From: Chloroflexota bacterium
GTDB lineage: Bacteria; Chloroflexota; Anaerolineae; Anaerolineales; Villigracilaceae
Direction: 5' to 3'
Assembly: GCA_021824575.1 (NCBI GenBank)
Contig: JAKAKJ010000050.1
Coordinates: 1 to 64,000, forward strand
Length of the DNA stretch: 64,000 nucleotides
Part shown: positions 1 to 9,020 of the stretch, one piece after another
Numbering within the stretch: position 1 is the first letter of the stretch
Layout of the letters: every line of letters starts with the position of its first letter
The notes under the pieces: model-generated
Seen by the model: the letters and a program-made list of their open reading frames with translations, nothing else
What the model was told of the DNA's origin: nothing
Databases searched by the model: none
Position numbers and translations under genes: made by a program

Positions 1-1
1 T

Positions 2-109
2 TATTTGATTTGGCTTGCGTTGATTTTGGTTATGTCCGCGGTTGCAAGTATTCTACCAGCGCGCAATGCGGCGCGATTGACGATCCGTGAAGTGCTGGCG
101 TATGAATAA
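2..109 (+). CDS. ABC transporter permease, C-terminal fragment (FtsX/MacB type)
   Basis: Only the last 35 codons lie in the window; the gene runs off the left edge and ends at the TAA at 107-109. The visible peptide is one hydrophobic helix (YLIWLALILVMSAVASILPA) followed by a short basic tail that ends LTIREVLAYE. A last helix followed by P-A-R-N-A-A-R-L-T-I-R-E-V-L is the usual end of MacB/FtsX-type ABC permeases (family knowledge). The next gene on the same strand encodes a membrane-fusion lipoprotein, a common partner in tripartite efflux loci, which supports the call. The substrate cannot be inferred from so short a piece. Confidence 0.6.
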   Translation, partial: YLIWLALILVMSAVASILPARNAARLTIREVLAYE

Positions 110-117
110 AAGGATTT

Positions 118-147
118 ACCGCTAAGAACGCAAAGTGCGCGAAGAAA
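118..147. repeat. Dispersed word repeat (cgcaaag/cgcgaag type)
   Basis: This gap between the permease and the fusion protein carries a stretch built from the words cgcaaag and gcgcgaagaaa. A similar stretch lies at 38061-38092. I see no promoter or gene in the rest of 110-216 apart from the purine-rich Shine-Dalgarno region just before 217. Confidence 0.35.
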
Positions 148-216
148 AACGAAGGAAGTAAGATGTAAAGGCCCCGGTTCTTCGCGGCTCGAAAGGTGAA
201 TGAAGGAAGGTGAAAG

Positions 217-1338
217 ATGAAAATGAAATCCTCAATGTTCGCTTTATTGGTCCTCGTATTTGTCTTATCTGCTTGTGGGAATCAACCAACTTTGGCAACG
301 ACGGCTACCACAACGGCTGTGCCCGCGGGAACGGTTATTACCGAGGGACATATTCGTCCGAGTCAATCGGTCAATCTTGCATTCCAGGGGCGCGGCGCGG
401 TGACTGAGATTCTTGTCAAGATCGGCGACCATGTCAAACAGGGTGATGTATTGATGCGTATATCCGGCTCCGACCAGGCGCAGGCTGCGTTAGTTTCCGC
501 GCAGCAAGCCTATGATCTTCTTGTCCGTGACGCGGCGGGCGGACGCGCAAGCGCATGGCAGGCGTACATGGCCGCGCAAAAGGTCCGCGCGGATGCTTTG
601 AATAAATGGGACAATCTCGATGTCAATGACATCGAACGGCGCATGAGGAATCAGCAGCAGGTTGTTGATGACCGGCAGAAGACACTGGACACGGCGCAAG
701 CGACCTTCGATAAGGTCAAGGATATGCCTGCAACTTCGTATGCGCGTACCAGCGCCGTCAATAAACTGCAAAGCGCACAAGAAAACCTGGATGGGGCCGT
801 TCGCCAACTTGAGTCAATTACGCGCGAACGCGACACTGTGCGCGCCGCGTTGGATGCCGCCATTGCCGCGGAAGCCGAAGCGAAATATCAATACGATTTG
901 ACGGCCAACGGCCCGAACGCGGACCAGCTTGCTCTTGCGAAGGCGCAAGTTGCCGCGGCGCAGGATGCACTCGACAACTTTGAATTGAAGGCGCCGTTCG
1001 ACAGTGTGGTGGCGGATGTCAGCGTGGATACGGGCCAGCAGGTTGGGCCTGAAACGGTCGCGGTCAGTGTGGCCGATCCGAGTCAATGGATTGTCGAAAC
1101 GAATGATTTAACTGAATTGGAAGTTGTCAAACTTGCCGAAGGTCAAAAGGTCACGATGATTCCCGATGCGCTTCCTGACGTGAAACTCACAGGAACCATC
1201 CAAACGATCAGCGGAGCGTTCACCAGGCAGGGCGGCGATATTGTTTATAACGTTCGCATCCTCGTGGATAACCCGATTGACCCGCGCATCCGCTGGGGGA
1301 TGACGGTCGAGGCGACGTTCGCACCGCCGCAAAAATAA
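217..1338 (+). CDS. Efflux membrane-fusion (HlyD/RND adaptor) lipoprotein
   Basis: The 373-residue protein is a periplasmic-adaptor/HlyD-family protein that would link an ABC permease to the outside of the cell. Residues 1-20 are a lipoprotein signal with lipobox LSAC and lipidated Cys20. Residues about 45-85 form the first half of a biotinyl-lipoyl-like fold (GAVTEILVKIGDHVKQGDVL), residues about 90-235 are a long Ala/Gln/Glu-rich coiled-coil hairpin, and the second lipoyl half begins at LKAPFDSVVADVSVDTGQQV near 255. A beta-barrel region completes the protein. The start follows a purine-rich ribosome site (ggaaggtgaaag). The ABC permease tail just upstream on the same strand suggests a MacAB-like exporter. 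The substrate is unknown. Confidence 0.85.
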   Translation: MKMKSSMFALLVLVFVLSACGNQPTLATTATTTAVPAGTVITEGHIRPSQSVNLAFQGRGAVTEILVKIGDHVKQGDVLMRISGSDQAQAALVSAQQAYDLLVRDAAGGRASAWQAYMAAQKVRADALNKWDNLDVNDIERRMRNQQQVVDDRQKTLDTAQATFDKVKDMPATSYARTSAVNKLQSAQENLDGAVRQLESITRERDTVRAALDAAIAAEAEAKYQYDLTANGPNADQLALAKAQVAAAQDALDNFELKAPFDSVVADVSVDTGQQVGPETVAVSVADPSQWIVETNDLTELEVVKLAEGQKVTMIPDALPDVKLTGTIQTISGAFTRQGGDIVYNVRILVDNPIDPRIRWGMTVEATFAPPQK

Positions 1339-1348
1339 AATTGTTTTT

Positions 1349-2757
<1,409 letters not shown>

Positions 2758-2766
2758 TGATAAGTA

Positions 2767-4134
2767 TTATTTTTCTTCCAATGCTTTCTTCGCAATCTCT
2801 TCTGCCAAACCGACGTAGGTTAGTGGCGATAAAGCGCGCAGTTTTTCTTTTACTAATTTATCAACCACTAAACTTTCGATCCAATTGTTGAATGTTTCCT
2901 TCGTGATTTCTTTTCCGCGCGAGATGGATTTCAATTGATCGTATGCCTCGCTGACGTCCGCCGCGCGCAGGATGGTCTGCGCGCTTTCGGCGACCACTTC
3001 CCAATGCGCCTCCAACTTGGACCTCATGACGGTCTCGTTCGCCTCGACTCTTTCCAACGCCTTTGCCAGGCTCGCGTATGCCACAAGCGAATGTCCCAGC
3101 GCGAGGCCAAATGTACGGCGGACAGTTGAGTCGGACAAATCGCGCTGCAAACGTGAAATTGGCAATTTGCGCGCATATTGTTCAAATAACGCATTGGCGA
3201 TTCCGAGATTTCCTTCGGCGTTCTCGAAGTCTATCGGATTAACCTTTTGCGGCATGGTCGAGGAGCCAACTTCGGACGCGATCACCTTCAATTTCAGATA
3301 ATCGTCACTGATGTATCGCCACATATCCTGTGCGAAGTCAATCAAAATGGAATTTACCAAATGCAGTGCGTTGAAATATTCGATCCAGTTATCGTACGGA
3401 AGGATTTGTGTGGTAATAGGATTTGGTTCTAATCCTAAATCTCGAACGAACTTTTCACTGAACACCATCCAATCCACGTGCGGCGTAGCGGAGACGAGTG
3501 CGTTGAAATTTCCGACTGCGCCGTTGAGTTTGGCTTCGAAGCGATGTGAAAACAAAATCGCTCGCTGCTTTTTCAGACGCGAATAAAAGACCGCCATTTC
3601 TTTCCCAAATGTGGTGGGGACGGCAGACTGGCCATGCGTCCGCGCCAGCATTGGTGTGGATTTATGCGTGTTGATGAAAGAAGCCAGTTGATCCAAAATT
3701 TTATCAAGCGCGGGCAGGATGACTGTATCGCGCGATTCGCGTAATGCGATTGCCTGCGTGATATTGTTTACATCTTCGGATGTCAAGCCGAAGTGCAGGA
3801 ACTCCACAAGATCAGATAAAGTTGTTGGGGCGAGTTTAGCGCGCAAAAAGTTTTCGATGGCTTTCACATCGTGACGCGTAACCCGCTCCAAGTCCTTGAT
3901 TTGACGCGCATCGTCCAGTGAAAAATCCGCCGCGAGGGCGTGAAGCAAATCCATCTCAGAGTCGGTTAGCGGGCGAATCAATTCTGCATCTTCTGACAAG
4001 GCGATCAAATAGGCAAGTTCAATTTGAACTCTGCCGCGGATAAGAGCAAACTCCGAAAAAAATTCGCGGAGCGATTCGGTTTCGCTGATATAACGTCCAT
4101 CGGGAGGGGAGAGAGCCAGCAATTCGTCAGACAT
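2767..4134 (-). CDS. purB: Adenylosuccinate lyase
   Basis: Fumarase-superfamily lyase that splits adenylosuccinate to AMP and fumarate and SAICAR to AICAR in purine synthesis. The 455-residue length and the N-terminus (LALSPPDGRY) are those of the E. coli-type PurB. The superfamily signature is seen as GSSTMPQKVNPIDFEN, with the catalytic-loop serine in it, and ARTHGQSAVPTTFGKEMAVF carries the conserved histidine region. Transcribed with purA downstream (128-base gap holding a repeat) and divergent from guaB. An extended -10 box (4152-4160, complement) lies 17 bases before the ATG. Confidence 0.96.
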   Translation of the reverse strand: MSDELLALSPPDGRYISETESLREFFSEFALIRGRVQIELAYLIALSEDAELIRPLTDSEMDLLHALAADFSLDDARQIKDLERVTRHDVKAIENFLRAKLAPTTLSDLVEFLHFGLTSEDVNNITQAIALRESRDTVILPALDKILDQLASFINTHKSTPMLARTHGQSAVPTTFGKEMAVFYSRLKKQRAILFSHRFEAKLNGAVGNFNALVSATPHVDWMVFSEKFVRDLGLEPNPITTQILPYDNWIEYFNALHLVNSILIDFAQDMWRYISDDYLKLKVIASEVGSSTMPQKVNPIDFENAEGNLGIANALFEQYARKLPISRLQRDLSDSTVRRTFGLALGHSLVAYASLAKALERVEANETVMRSKLEAHWEVVAESAQTILRAADVSEAYDQLKSISRGKEITKETFNNWIESLVVDKLVKEKLRALSPLTYVGLAEEIAKKALEEK

Positions 4135-4151
4135 TTGATTCCGCCAATTTC

Positions 4152-4160
4152 ATTATAGCA
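4152..4160 (-). promoter_or_regulatory. Extended -10 promoter element for purB
   Basis: Read on the minus strand this is tgcTATAAT, an extended -10 element, with the purB ATG 17 bases beyond it. The -35 position (about 4175-4180) is GC-rich and poor, so recognition would rely on the TG extension. Confidence 0.5.
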
Positions 4161-4189
4161 TTGTGAGAAGCGGAGGCGCGCCATATAAT
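4161..4189 (+). promoter_or_regulatory. Sigma-70-type promoter for guaB
   Basis: TTGTGA (4161-4166), a 17-base spacer and a perfect TATAAT (4184-4189) form a standard promoter pointing to guaB. It lies back to back with the purB -10 box. The predicted mRNA leader then contains all of MITE-like copy B before the guaB ribosome site. Confidence 0.55.
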
Positions 4190-4210
4190 CAGCGCGGTTT
4201 GATATGAGGA

Positions 4211-4395
4211 TGTCATTGCGAGTGGCGCATTGGCGCCGCGTGGCAATCTCATGTTTTCATACAATCGTTTGTTTGAGGATTAATTGAGATTGCTTGCCAG
4301 AGGTATCGCCTGCGGCGTACTGCGTAAGCTTCGCGGTCGCTCGGTCTCGATATAGCGGAAAAGCACCGCTTACTCGACCATCGCTCGCAACGACA
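4211..4395. repeat. MITE-like palindromic repeat, copy B
   Basis: A 185-base element with inverted termini tgtcattgcgag (4211-4222) and ctcgcaacgaca (4384-4395). Its inner part shares ggcaatctcatg and caatcgtttgtttg with copy A in opposite orientation. It is the longest copy and sits in the guaB 5' leader, 20 bases before the start codon. Apart from this and the two promoters I see nothing in 4135-4414. Confidence 0.7.
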
Positions 4396-4414
4396 CATTG
4401 TAGAGGAGTGTTCT

Positions 4415-5854
4415 ATGAAGGTTTTGCCTGATGTAGCTTTGACGTACGATGATGTTTTGCTCGTGCCGCAATATTCGGATGTGGCCTCGCGTCGAAAACT
4501 CTCGACACAAACGCGATTGACGCGCGGAATGAATCTTCAAATTCCCATCATCTCAGCCAACATGGACACCGTAACCGAAGCCGAGATGGCGATTACCATG
4601 GCGCGCGAGGGTGGGATCGGAATCATCCATCGCTTTATGACGATTGATGAACAGGTTTGGCAGATTCAGCGCGTCAAGAAAACGGAATCATTCATCGTTG
4701 AGAATCCGATCACGCTGACCGTTTCGCATACGGTTGGCGATGTGAAGAAGATTGTCGAAGAAACATATACCGGCGGAATTTTGGTTTTGGACGGCGGCGA
4801 GCGCCTGGTTGGAATCATCACGACGCGCGATCTTTTGTTTGAAGAAGATGACCATAAGCCGCTCTCGGAAATCATGACACGTGATGTTGTGACCGCACCT
4901 CCAGATACAACTCTCGAACAGGCCGAGAAAATTTTGCACGAACACCGCATTGAGAAATTACCGCTGGTGGATGCAAACGGTAAACTGGTTGGGCTTATTA
5001 CGATGAAAGACATCATGAAGATTGCGGAATTTCCCAAAGCCACCAAGGACGCGCGCGGGCGGCTGGCAGTCGGCGCGGCGGTGGGGGTGAAGTCCACGGA
5101 GCTTAAGCGCGTCGAAAGATTGCTCGAGGCGGGCGCGGATTGCATTGTGGTTGACATCGCACATGGAGATTCCAAACTTGAGATGGACATCATCAAAGCC
5201 ATTCGCAAGAATTTTACGCACGCACAAATCGTCGGCGGCAACGTCGCAACAGCAGATGGCACACAGCGCCTCATTGATGCAGGCGTGGACGCGGTCAAAG
5301 TCGGCGTGGGGCCCGGCTCGATTTGCATCACACGTGTCGTGGCAGGCGCAGGTATCCCGCAACTGACAGCGATCATGAATTGTGCGGCGGTGGCGCGTCC
5401 GCAAAACATCCCGATCATTGCCGATGGCGGCATTCGTGCATCAGGCGACGTGGTCAAAGCATTGGCAGGCGGCGCGTCCAGTGTGATGATTGGCAGTTTG
5501 CTCGCTGGTACAGATGAAAGTCCCGGCCTGCTGATGACGCGCAAAGGTCATCGTTATAAAGTTTCGCGCGGCATGGCATCGCTTCAAGCCAACGTGGCGC
5601 GTAAAGCCCGCGAGGGCGAAGCTGAGATCACGCAGGAAGAAATCGAAGATTACGTTTCGGAAGGAGTCGAGGCAGCGGTTCCATATCGCGGCTCCGCGCG
5701 GGAGATGCTTGGTCAGCTTGTTGGTGGATTGCAGTCGGGCATGAGTTACACCAATGCGCACAGCGTGGATGAACTTTATGAAAAGGCGGTTTTCATCCGC
5801 ATGACGGAAGTAGGCCTGGCTGAGTCGAAACCACACGATGTAGATGTGATGTGA
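4415..5854 (+). CDS. guaB: IMP dehydrogenase
   Basis: Oxidises IMP to XMP with NAD, the first step towards GMP. The 479-residue product has the full bacterial architecture: N-terminal catalytic-barrel start ([16 protein letters not shown]), two CBS domains at about residues 94-205 ([20 protein letters not shown] and [18 protein letters not shown]), then the rest of the TIM barrel with the catalytic loop GSICITR, Cys304 being the nucleophile. The usual loop is GSICTTR, so there is one conservative change. The C-terminal flap region ([13 protein letters not shown], then [11 protein letters not shown]) is present. ATG 4415 follows the ribosome site gaggag at 4402-4407. Monocistronic; the riboswitch array follows its stop codon. 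Confidence 0.97.
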   Translation: MKVLPDVALTYDDVLLVPQYSDVASRRKLSTQTRLTRGMNLQIPIISANMDTVTEAEMAITMAREGGIGIIHRFMTIDEQVWQIQRVKKTESFIVENPITLTVSHTVGDVKKIVEETYTGGILVLDGGERLVGIITTRDLLFEEDDHKPLSEIMTRDVVTAPPDTTLEQAEKILHEHRIEKLPLVDANGKLVGLITMKDIMKIAEFPKATKDARGRLAVGAAVGVKSTELKRVERLLEAGADCIVVDIAHGDSKLEMDIIKAIRKNFTHAQIVGGNVATADGTQRLIDAGVDAVKVGVGPGSICITRVVAGAGIPQLTAIMNCAAVARPQNIPIIADGGIRASGDVVKALAGGASSVMIGSLLAGTDESPGLLMTRKGHRYKVSRGMASLQANVARKAREGEAEITQEEIEDYVSEGVEAAVPYRGSAREMLGQLVGGLQSGMSYTNAHSVDELYEKAVFIRMTEVGLAESKPHDVDVM

Positions 5855-5920
5855 TCGCACAGCATAAATAGAACGCCTGTCGGATTGAAATGTTAGCGAA
5901 TCTGCGCGAAAATAAAATCG

Positions 5921-6014
5921 CTCCGAAAATGGCAAACCCGGGAAAACCCGGCGACGCAAAGTCATGGGTCTAAAATCTTATTTCATTATTTGATCAAGAT
6001 TGCCAGACTGCCGA
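5921..6014 (+). promoter_or_regulatory. GEMM-I cyclic-di-GMP riboswitch aptamer, copy 1
   Basis: The conserved GEMM core is present in order: ggcaaac (5931-5937), a short CCGGG/CCCGG hairpin with an A-rich loop, GACGCAAAG (5953-5961), the GGGTCTAA strand (5966-5973), a variable P3 arm, and the 3' strand gattgcca ending at ctgccgaga (about 5998-6016). By comparison with the Vibrio Vc2 aptamer the ligand-contacting G20 equivalent is G5931 and the stacking A47 equivalent is in GACGCAAAG. A -10-like TAAAAT at 5913-5918 would start transcription right at this aptamer. It lies about 75 bases after guaB. Confidence 0.85.
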
Positions 6015-6093
6015 GAATAGCAAAACCGCCAAAAGACGGCGACGCAAAGTCAGGCGTCTAAAACCAGGAAACTGGTCAAGACCGGCCGGCTGA
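6015..6093 (+). promoter_or_regulatory. GEMM riboswitch aptamer, copy 2 (A at the G20 position)
   Basis: Same core as copy 1: agcaaaacc (6019-6027), a short hairpin with an AAAA loop, gcGACGCAAAGTC (6039-6051), ggcgtctaa (6053-6061), a neat P3 hairpin accag-gaaa-ctggt, and the 3' strand accggccggctgagcg. The position equivalent to Vc2 G20 is A6019; copies 1 and 3 have G. G20A GEMM aptamers (GEMM-Ib, Geobacter) bind 3',3'-cGAMP (established knowledge); whether this copy does so is inference. The 3' strand is less regular than in the other two. Confidence 0.75.
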
Positions 6094-6187
6094 GCGAAAG
6101 GCAAAACCGGGGAAACCCGGCGACGCAAAGTCATGGATCTAAAGTCATTCTTGACCTGACCAGGATCGCCAGACTACCGAAGAGCTT
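6094..6187 (+). promoter_or_regulatory. GEMM-I cyclic-di-GMP riboswitch aptamer, copy 3
   Basis: Core elements: ggcaaaacc (6100-6108), a P2 hairpin CCGGG-GAAA-CCCGG with a perfect GNRA tetraloop, GACGCAAAGTC (6122-6132), tggatctaa (6134-6142), a P3 arm, and gatcgccagactaccgaag (6164-6182), which is very close to the family 3' consensus. The G20 equivalent is G6100. This copy is followed directly by the hairpin at 6191-6219, which makes it the copy best placed to drive a transcription-termination switch. Confidence 0.87.
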
Positions 6188-6190
6188 ACA

Positions 6191-6230
6191 GCAGGGATGA
6201 CGAAACCCGTCATCCCTGCTCATTTAAAAA
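6191..6230 (+). terminator. Hairpin after the riboswitch array (expression platform or terminator)
   Basis: A 12-bp perfect stem, gcagggatgacg (6191-6202) with cgtcatccctgc (6208-6219), is followed by tcatttaaaaa. The stem is very stable but the T-run is weak, so termination efficiency is uncertain. It begins a few bases after the last aptamer strand, as an expression platform would. Confidence 0.6.
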
Positions 6231-6364
6231 CGTGTCGCCTCGCGCGTGGGCTGAAGGCGGGTGCGCGTTTTATTGGGTTACGTGTACTGCGAAGATGCCC
6301 CGTTAAGATTTTGTTTGATATCTCGCTTACATAGCGCAATGCCATGTATCAATGGAACAAGCAG

Positions 6365-6370
6365 TATAAT
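6365..6370 (+). promoter_or_regulatory. -10 box of a leaderless ruvB promoter
   Basis: A perfect TATAAT ends 6 bases before the ruvB ATG at 6377. Transcription would start at or within a base of the A of the start codon, giving a leaderless mRNA independent of the riboswitch. No Shine-Dalgarno sequence is present. Confidence 0.55.
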
Positions 6371-6376
6371 CGCCAC

Positions 6377-7402
6377 ATGGCCGACAGCCGTCAAAGACAA
6401 CTCGATCCCGAAGCCAGGCCCGATGACCGCGTGGACAATGCTCTGCGTCCGCAAAAGCTGGCGGAGTTAATCGGGCAGGATCAAGTCAAGGAAAATCTTA
6501 GCATCCTGATTGCCGCGGCGCGCGGACGCGGCGAAGCGTTGGACCATGTTTTGTTTTACGGCCCTCCAGGTTTGGGAAAGACAACATTGGCGCATGTGGT
6601 TGCCAACGAAATGGGCGTCAATATCAAAGTCACATCAGGACCGGCCATCGAGCGCGCAGGAGATTTGGCTGCCATCCTGACGAATTTGCGCGCAGGCGAT
6701 GTTCTGTTCATTGACGAAGTTCATCGCCTCGGACGCGCGGTCGAAGAAGTTTTATATCCCGCCATGGAAGACTTTGCACTTGACATTGTGATCGGCAAAG
6801 GGCCGTCGGCGCGTTCGATCCGGCTTAAGCTGCCGCGCTTTACCGTTGTCGGCGCGACGACGCGGCTGGCTTTGGTCACCGCGCCGCTTCGGGCGCGGTT
6901 TGGCGCGGTCTATCGTCTGGATTATTATGATCTGGAGGCGATGAAAGCCGTCGTTGCGCGCGCCGCCAAATTACTGGATGTCCATGTGGAAAAAGGCGGC
7001 GTGGAAGAAATCGGTCGCCGCGCACGCGGCACACCGCGCGTCGCGTTGCGTTTGCTGCGGCGAGTCCGCGATTACGCTCAGGTCCGCGCGGATGGAACAG
7101 TCACGCAAAAAGTCGCGAAAGAAGCGCTCGATCTTCTGCAGGTGGATCCGCTCGGATTGGACGATGTGGACCGCCGCGTGCTCAAGACGATCATCGAAAA
7201 ATATAGCGGCGGGCCGGTGGGCTTGAACACGATTGCTGCGTCCATTAGCGAAGAACAAGATACGATCATGGACGTGGTCGAGCCATACCTTCTGCAGTTG
7301 GGATTTTTAGATCGCACGCCGCAAGGGCGCGTCGCGACCAAGTCCGCGTATGAGCATTTGGGATTGAATTACACGGAAGAAGGCCAGCCGAGATTATTGT
7401 AA
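6377..7402 (+). CDS. ruvB: Holliday junction branch-migration helicase RuvB
   Basis: RuvB is the AAA+ motor that, with RuvA, drives branch migration of Holliday junctions. The 341-residue product has Walker [10 protein letters not shown] (residues 62-70), Walker [11 protein letters not shown] (about 107-116), sensor 1 VVGATTR, and the C-terminal winged-helix segment with [27 protein letters not shown]. An earlier in-frame ATG at 6344 exists, but 6377 fits the family N-terminus and sits 6 bases after a TATAAT box. The GEMM array and its hairpin lie 150 bases upstream, so readthrough from them would also reach this gene. ruvA and ruvC are not in the window. The next two genes follow on the same strand. 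Confidence 0.96.
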   Translation: MADSRQRQLDPEARPDDRVDNALRPQKLAELIGQDQVKENLSILIAAARGRGEALDHVLFYGPPGLGKTTLAHVVANEMGVNIKVTSGPAIERAGDLAAILTNLRAGDVLFIDEVHRLGRAVEEVLYPAMEDFALDIVIGKGPSARSIRLKLPRFTVVGATTRLALVTAPLRARFGAVYRLDYYDLEAMKAVVARAAKLLDVHVEKGGVEEIGRRARGTPRVALRLLRRVRDYAQVRADGTVTQKVAKEALDLLQVDPLGLDDVDRRVLKTIIEKYSGGPVGLNTIAASISEEQDTIMDVVEPYLLQLGFLDRTPQGRVATKSAYEHLGLNYTEEGQPRLL

Positions 7403-7436
7403 GTTGGAAAGTCGACATGTTGAAGAGTTTGTGGTT

Positions 7437-7456
7437 CAACTTTCCAACCTTCAAAC
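7437..7456. repeat. Dispersed 20-base word shared with 23195-23214
   Basis: The 20-mer caactttccaaccttcaaac occurs here and, as its exact reverse complement, at 23195-23214 after nrdJ; a shorter version (ccttcaaaccttca) lies inside the capA gene near 54210. It sits between ruvB and the DUF2905 gene. Confidence 0.6.
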
Positions 7457-7478
7457 TTGGAAATCTAAGATTACGAAC

Positions 7479-7706
7479 ATGGAAAATATTGCTCGCTACT
7501 TGATGATCGGCGGCGTGATATTGATTTTGGCCGGCGGTGGAATTTATCTCGCCGCCAAATTTGGAATCCCGCTCGGAAGATTGCCTGGTGATATTCGCAT
7601 CGAGGGGCAGAACGGTTCGTTTTATTTTCCCATTGTGACTTCCATTGTTCTTTCTTTGGTTTTGACAGTCATCTTGAATATCATTATTCGGTTGTTCCAC
7701 AAGTAA
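7479..7706 (+). CDS. DUF2905 family small membrane protein
   Basis: A 75-residue protein with two membrane spans, about residues 5-27 (YLMIGGVILILAGGGIYLAA) and 50-71 (FPIVTSIVLSLVLTVILNII), joined by the conserved segment IPLGRLPGDIRIEGQNGSFYFP. G-R-L-P-G-D-I in the loop is typical of DUF2905, a family of unknown function often found near ruvB in other bacteria. The reading frame is open further upstream, but that part is the dispersed word repeat at 7437-7456; the ATG at 7479 gives the usual length. Probably cotranscribed with ruvB. Confidence 0.8.
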   Translation: MENIARYLMIGGVILILAGGGIYLAAKFGIPLGRLPGDIRIEGQNGSFYFPIVTSIVLSLVLTVILNIIIRLFHK

Positions 7707-7715
7707 GAGATCACC

Positions 7716-8279
7716 ATGCTCTCGACCATTCTTGGGTATCTCATCGTTGTGCAATTCTTTTACCTTGATCGCAGCCGCCGCGGCGCGGAAGCCAAAGGCT
7801 TCGATGCGGGGCAATTTGACCGGCACAGTACGAAGTACATTGGCATCGCGTACTTTGTGTCCATGTTGCTCCTGCTGGCTTCATGGATATTTAATTGGCT
7901 TAACGTTGGGACGCTTCCCGCATGGGTCGGCTGGGTTGGGGTTGTGGTTGCCTTATTTGGATTGCTTTTCCGCTGGTGGGCAAACCGCGTGCTTGGTGCG
8001 TTCTACACGCGGACGTTGAAGGTCGTCGAGAATCAAACCATCGTCCGCGCGGGACCGTATGGCGTGATCCGCCATCCCGGTTATCTCGGCTCCATCCTGA
8101 TGTGGTCCGGCGCGGCTGCCGCGACCGCAAATTGGATCGTGTTATTGATCGTGTTTATCGTTATGTGTGTTGTTTATGTTTATCGAATCCAAAACGAAGA
8201 GAAGATGCTTCTCGCCGCGAATGTTGATTACGCAGAATATCGGAAGAAAACGTGGAGATTGATACCGCCAATTTATTGA
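7716..8279 (+). CDS. Isoprenylcysteine carboxyl methyltransferase-like membrane protein
   Basis: A 187-residue integral membrane protein with about five hydrophobic helices. The C-terminal part has the ICMT/PEMT signature: GPYGVIRHPGYLGSI (about residues 111-125) and NEEKMLL followed by YAEYRKKTWRLIP, the region that binds S-adenosylmethionine in this superfamily. Bacterial relatives methylate unknown small-molecule or lipid acceptors. It starts 9 bases after the DUF2905 gene and probably ends the ruvB operon. The restriction-modification cassette begins 9 bases beyond, on the other strand. Confidence 0.8.
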   Translation: MLSTILGYLIVVQFFYLDRSRRGAEAKGFDAGQFDRHSTKYIGIAYFVSMLLLLASWIFNWLNVGTLPAWVGWVGVVVALFGLLFRWWANRVLGAFYTRTLKVVENQTIVRAGPYGVIRHPGYLGSILMWSGAAAATANWIVLLIVFIVMCVVYVYRIQNEEKMLLAANVDYAEYRKKTWRLIPPIY

Positions 8280-8288
8280 TTCCTTCTT

Positions 8289-9020
8289 TTACTTTTTCCC
8301 TGAATTGAAGCGTACTAATTTATCCCAATCAATTGTGCCGTTTGCACAAAAATCAGCCGTGAATTCTTGAGTAAAGAGATTCAGGATTCGAGAATATTCC
8401 ACGAAGAACTTCTCATTTCGTTCTTTTGCTCTATAACCAAGTGGCTCGACGATGTCCACAAATAAATGGTCGTTTCCCGAAATAAACTCCCAAAATTCCT
8501 GGCCGCAAAGTTTTAGATAATTGCCTTTGTCAGGCTGATTCTCTTGCCCATAACAACAACCATTCACAGCTTGAATGTTTGCCTTATTATTACCTGTGCG
8601 TAAAATTCGTTTTGCCTGCTTAAAATTATCAACCATGCGTTTGATTTGACTGCTATTTCCCCAATTTGGTCCAGATTTTACTGAGACAACATAGAGAACA
8701 TTATCCCGCGTAAATTCCAAATCGATTCCTTCAGCAGAAGACTTCCTGCCATCAAAAACTTTTCCGCACACAAAGATTGCGAGTTTTTCCAAGAACTCGC
8801 CGAAAATAGTTTCCTCTTGTGAAGATAAATGAGCATCAAGAAGTAATTTGACCAAATCATGAGCATCGTTTATGTTTTTGGCTTTGAAAAGATAAGGATT
8901 TTTCCTTTTCAGAACCCGAGTCAACATCAGGCCTTGAAGACTAACCGCACGTCTTTCGTGGAATTCTCCAATGTTTTCTTCAACAAAGTTAACAACATCA
9001 TTTAGATTTATTGGTTGCAT
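8289..9020 (-). CDS. PmeII-family type II restriction endonuclease
   Basis: A 243-residue protein that closely resembles the PmeII-type restriction endonucleases: an N-terminal helical part (NFVEENIGEFHERR, KNPYLFKAKNI), then a PD-(D/E)XK-like core with Asp100 in SSAEGIDLEF and the SxK of VVSVKSGPNWGN (residues 111-122), then the AVNGCCYGQENQPDKGNY segment. It would cut DNA at the site protected by the neighbouring methyltransferase. Its start overlaps the methyltransferase 3' end by 23 bases, so the methyltransferase is translated first. Base composition is visibly more A+T-rich than the flanking genes, which suggests acquisition by transfer. The recognition site cannot be read from the sequence. 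Confidence 0.8.
   Translation of the reverse strand: MQPINLNDVVNFVEENIGEFHERRAVSLQGLMLTRVLKRKNPYLFKAKNINDAHDLVKLLLDAHLSSQEETIFGEFLEKLAIFVCGKVFDGRKSSAEGIDLEFTRDNVLYVVSVKSGPNWGNSSQIKRMVDNFKQAKRILRTGNNKANIQAVNGCCYGQENQPDKGNYLKLCGQEFWEFISGNDHLFVDIVEPLGYRAKERNEKFFVEYSRILNLFTQEFTADFCANGTIDWDKLVRFNSGKK

Noticed and set aside
4666-5544. Long open frame (292 codons) on the strand opposite guaB
   Set aside because: Entirely inside a certain IMP dehydrogenase gene; composition and lack of any family match fit a shadow of codon bias.
6344-6376. Earlier ATG for ruvB
   Set aside because: It would lie upstream of the TATAAT box at 6365-6370, has no ribosome site and adds residues atypical for RuvB.
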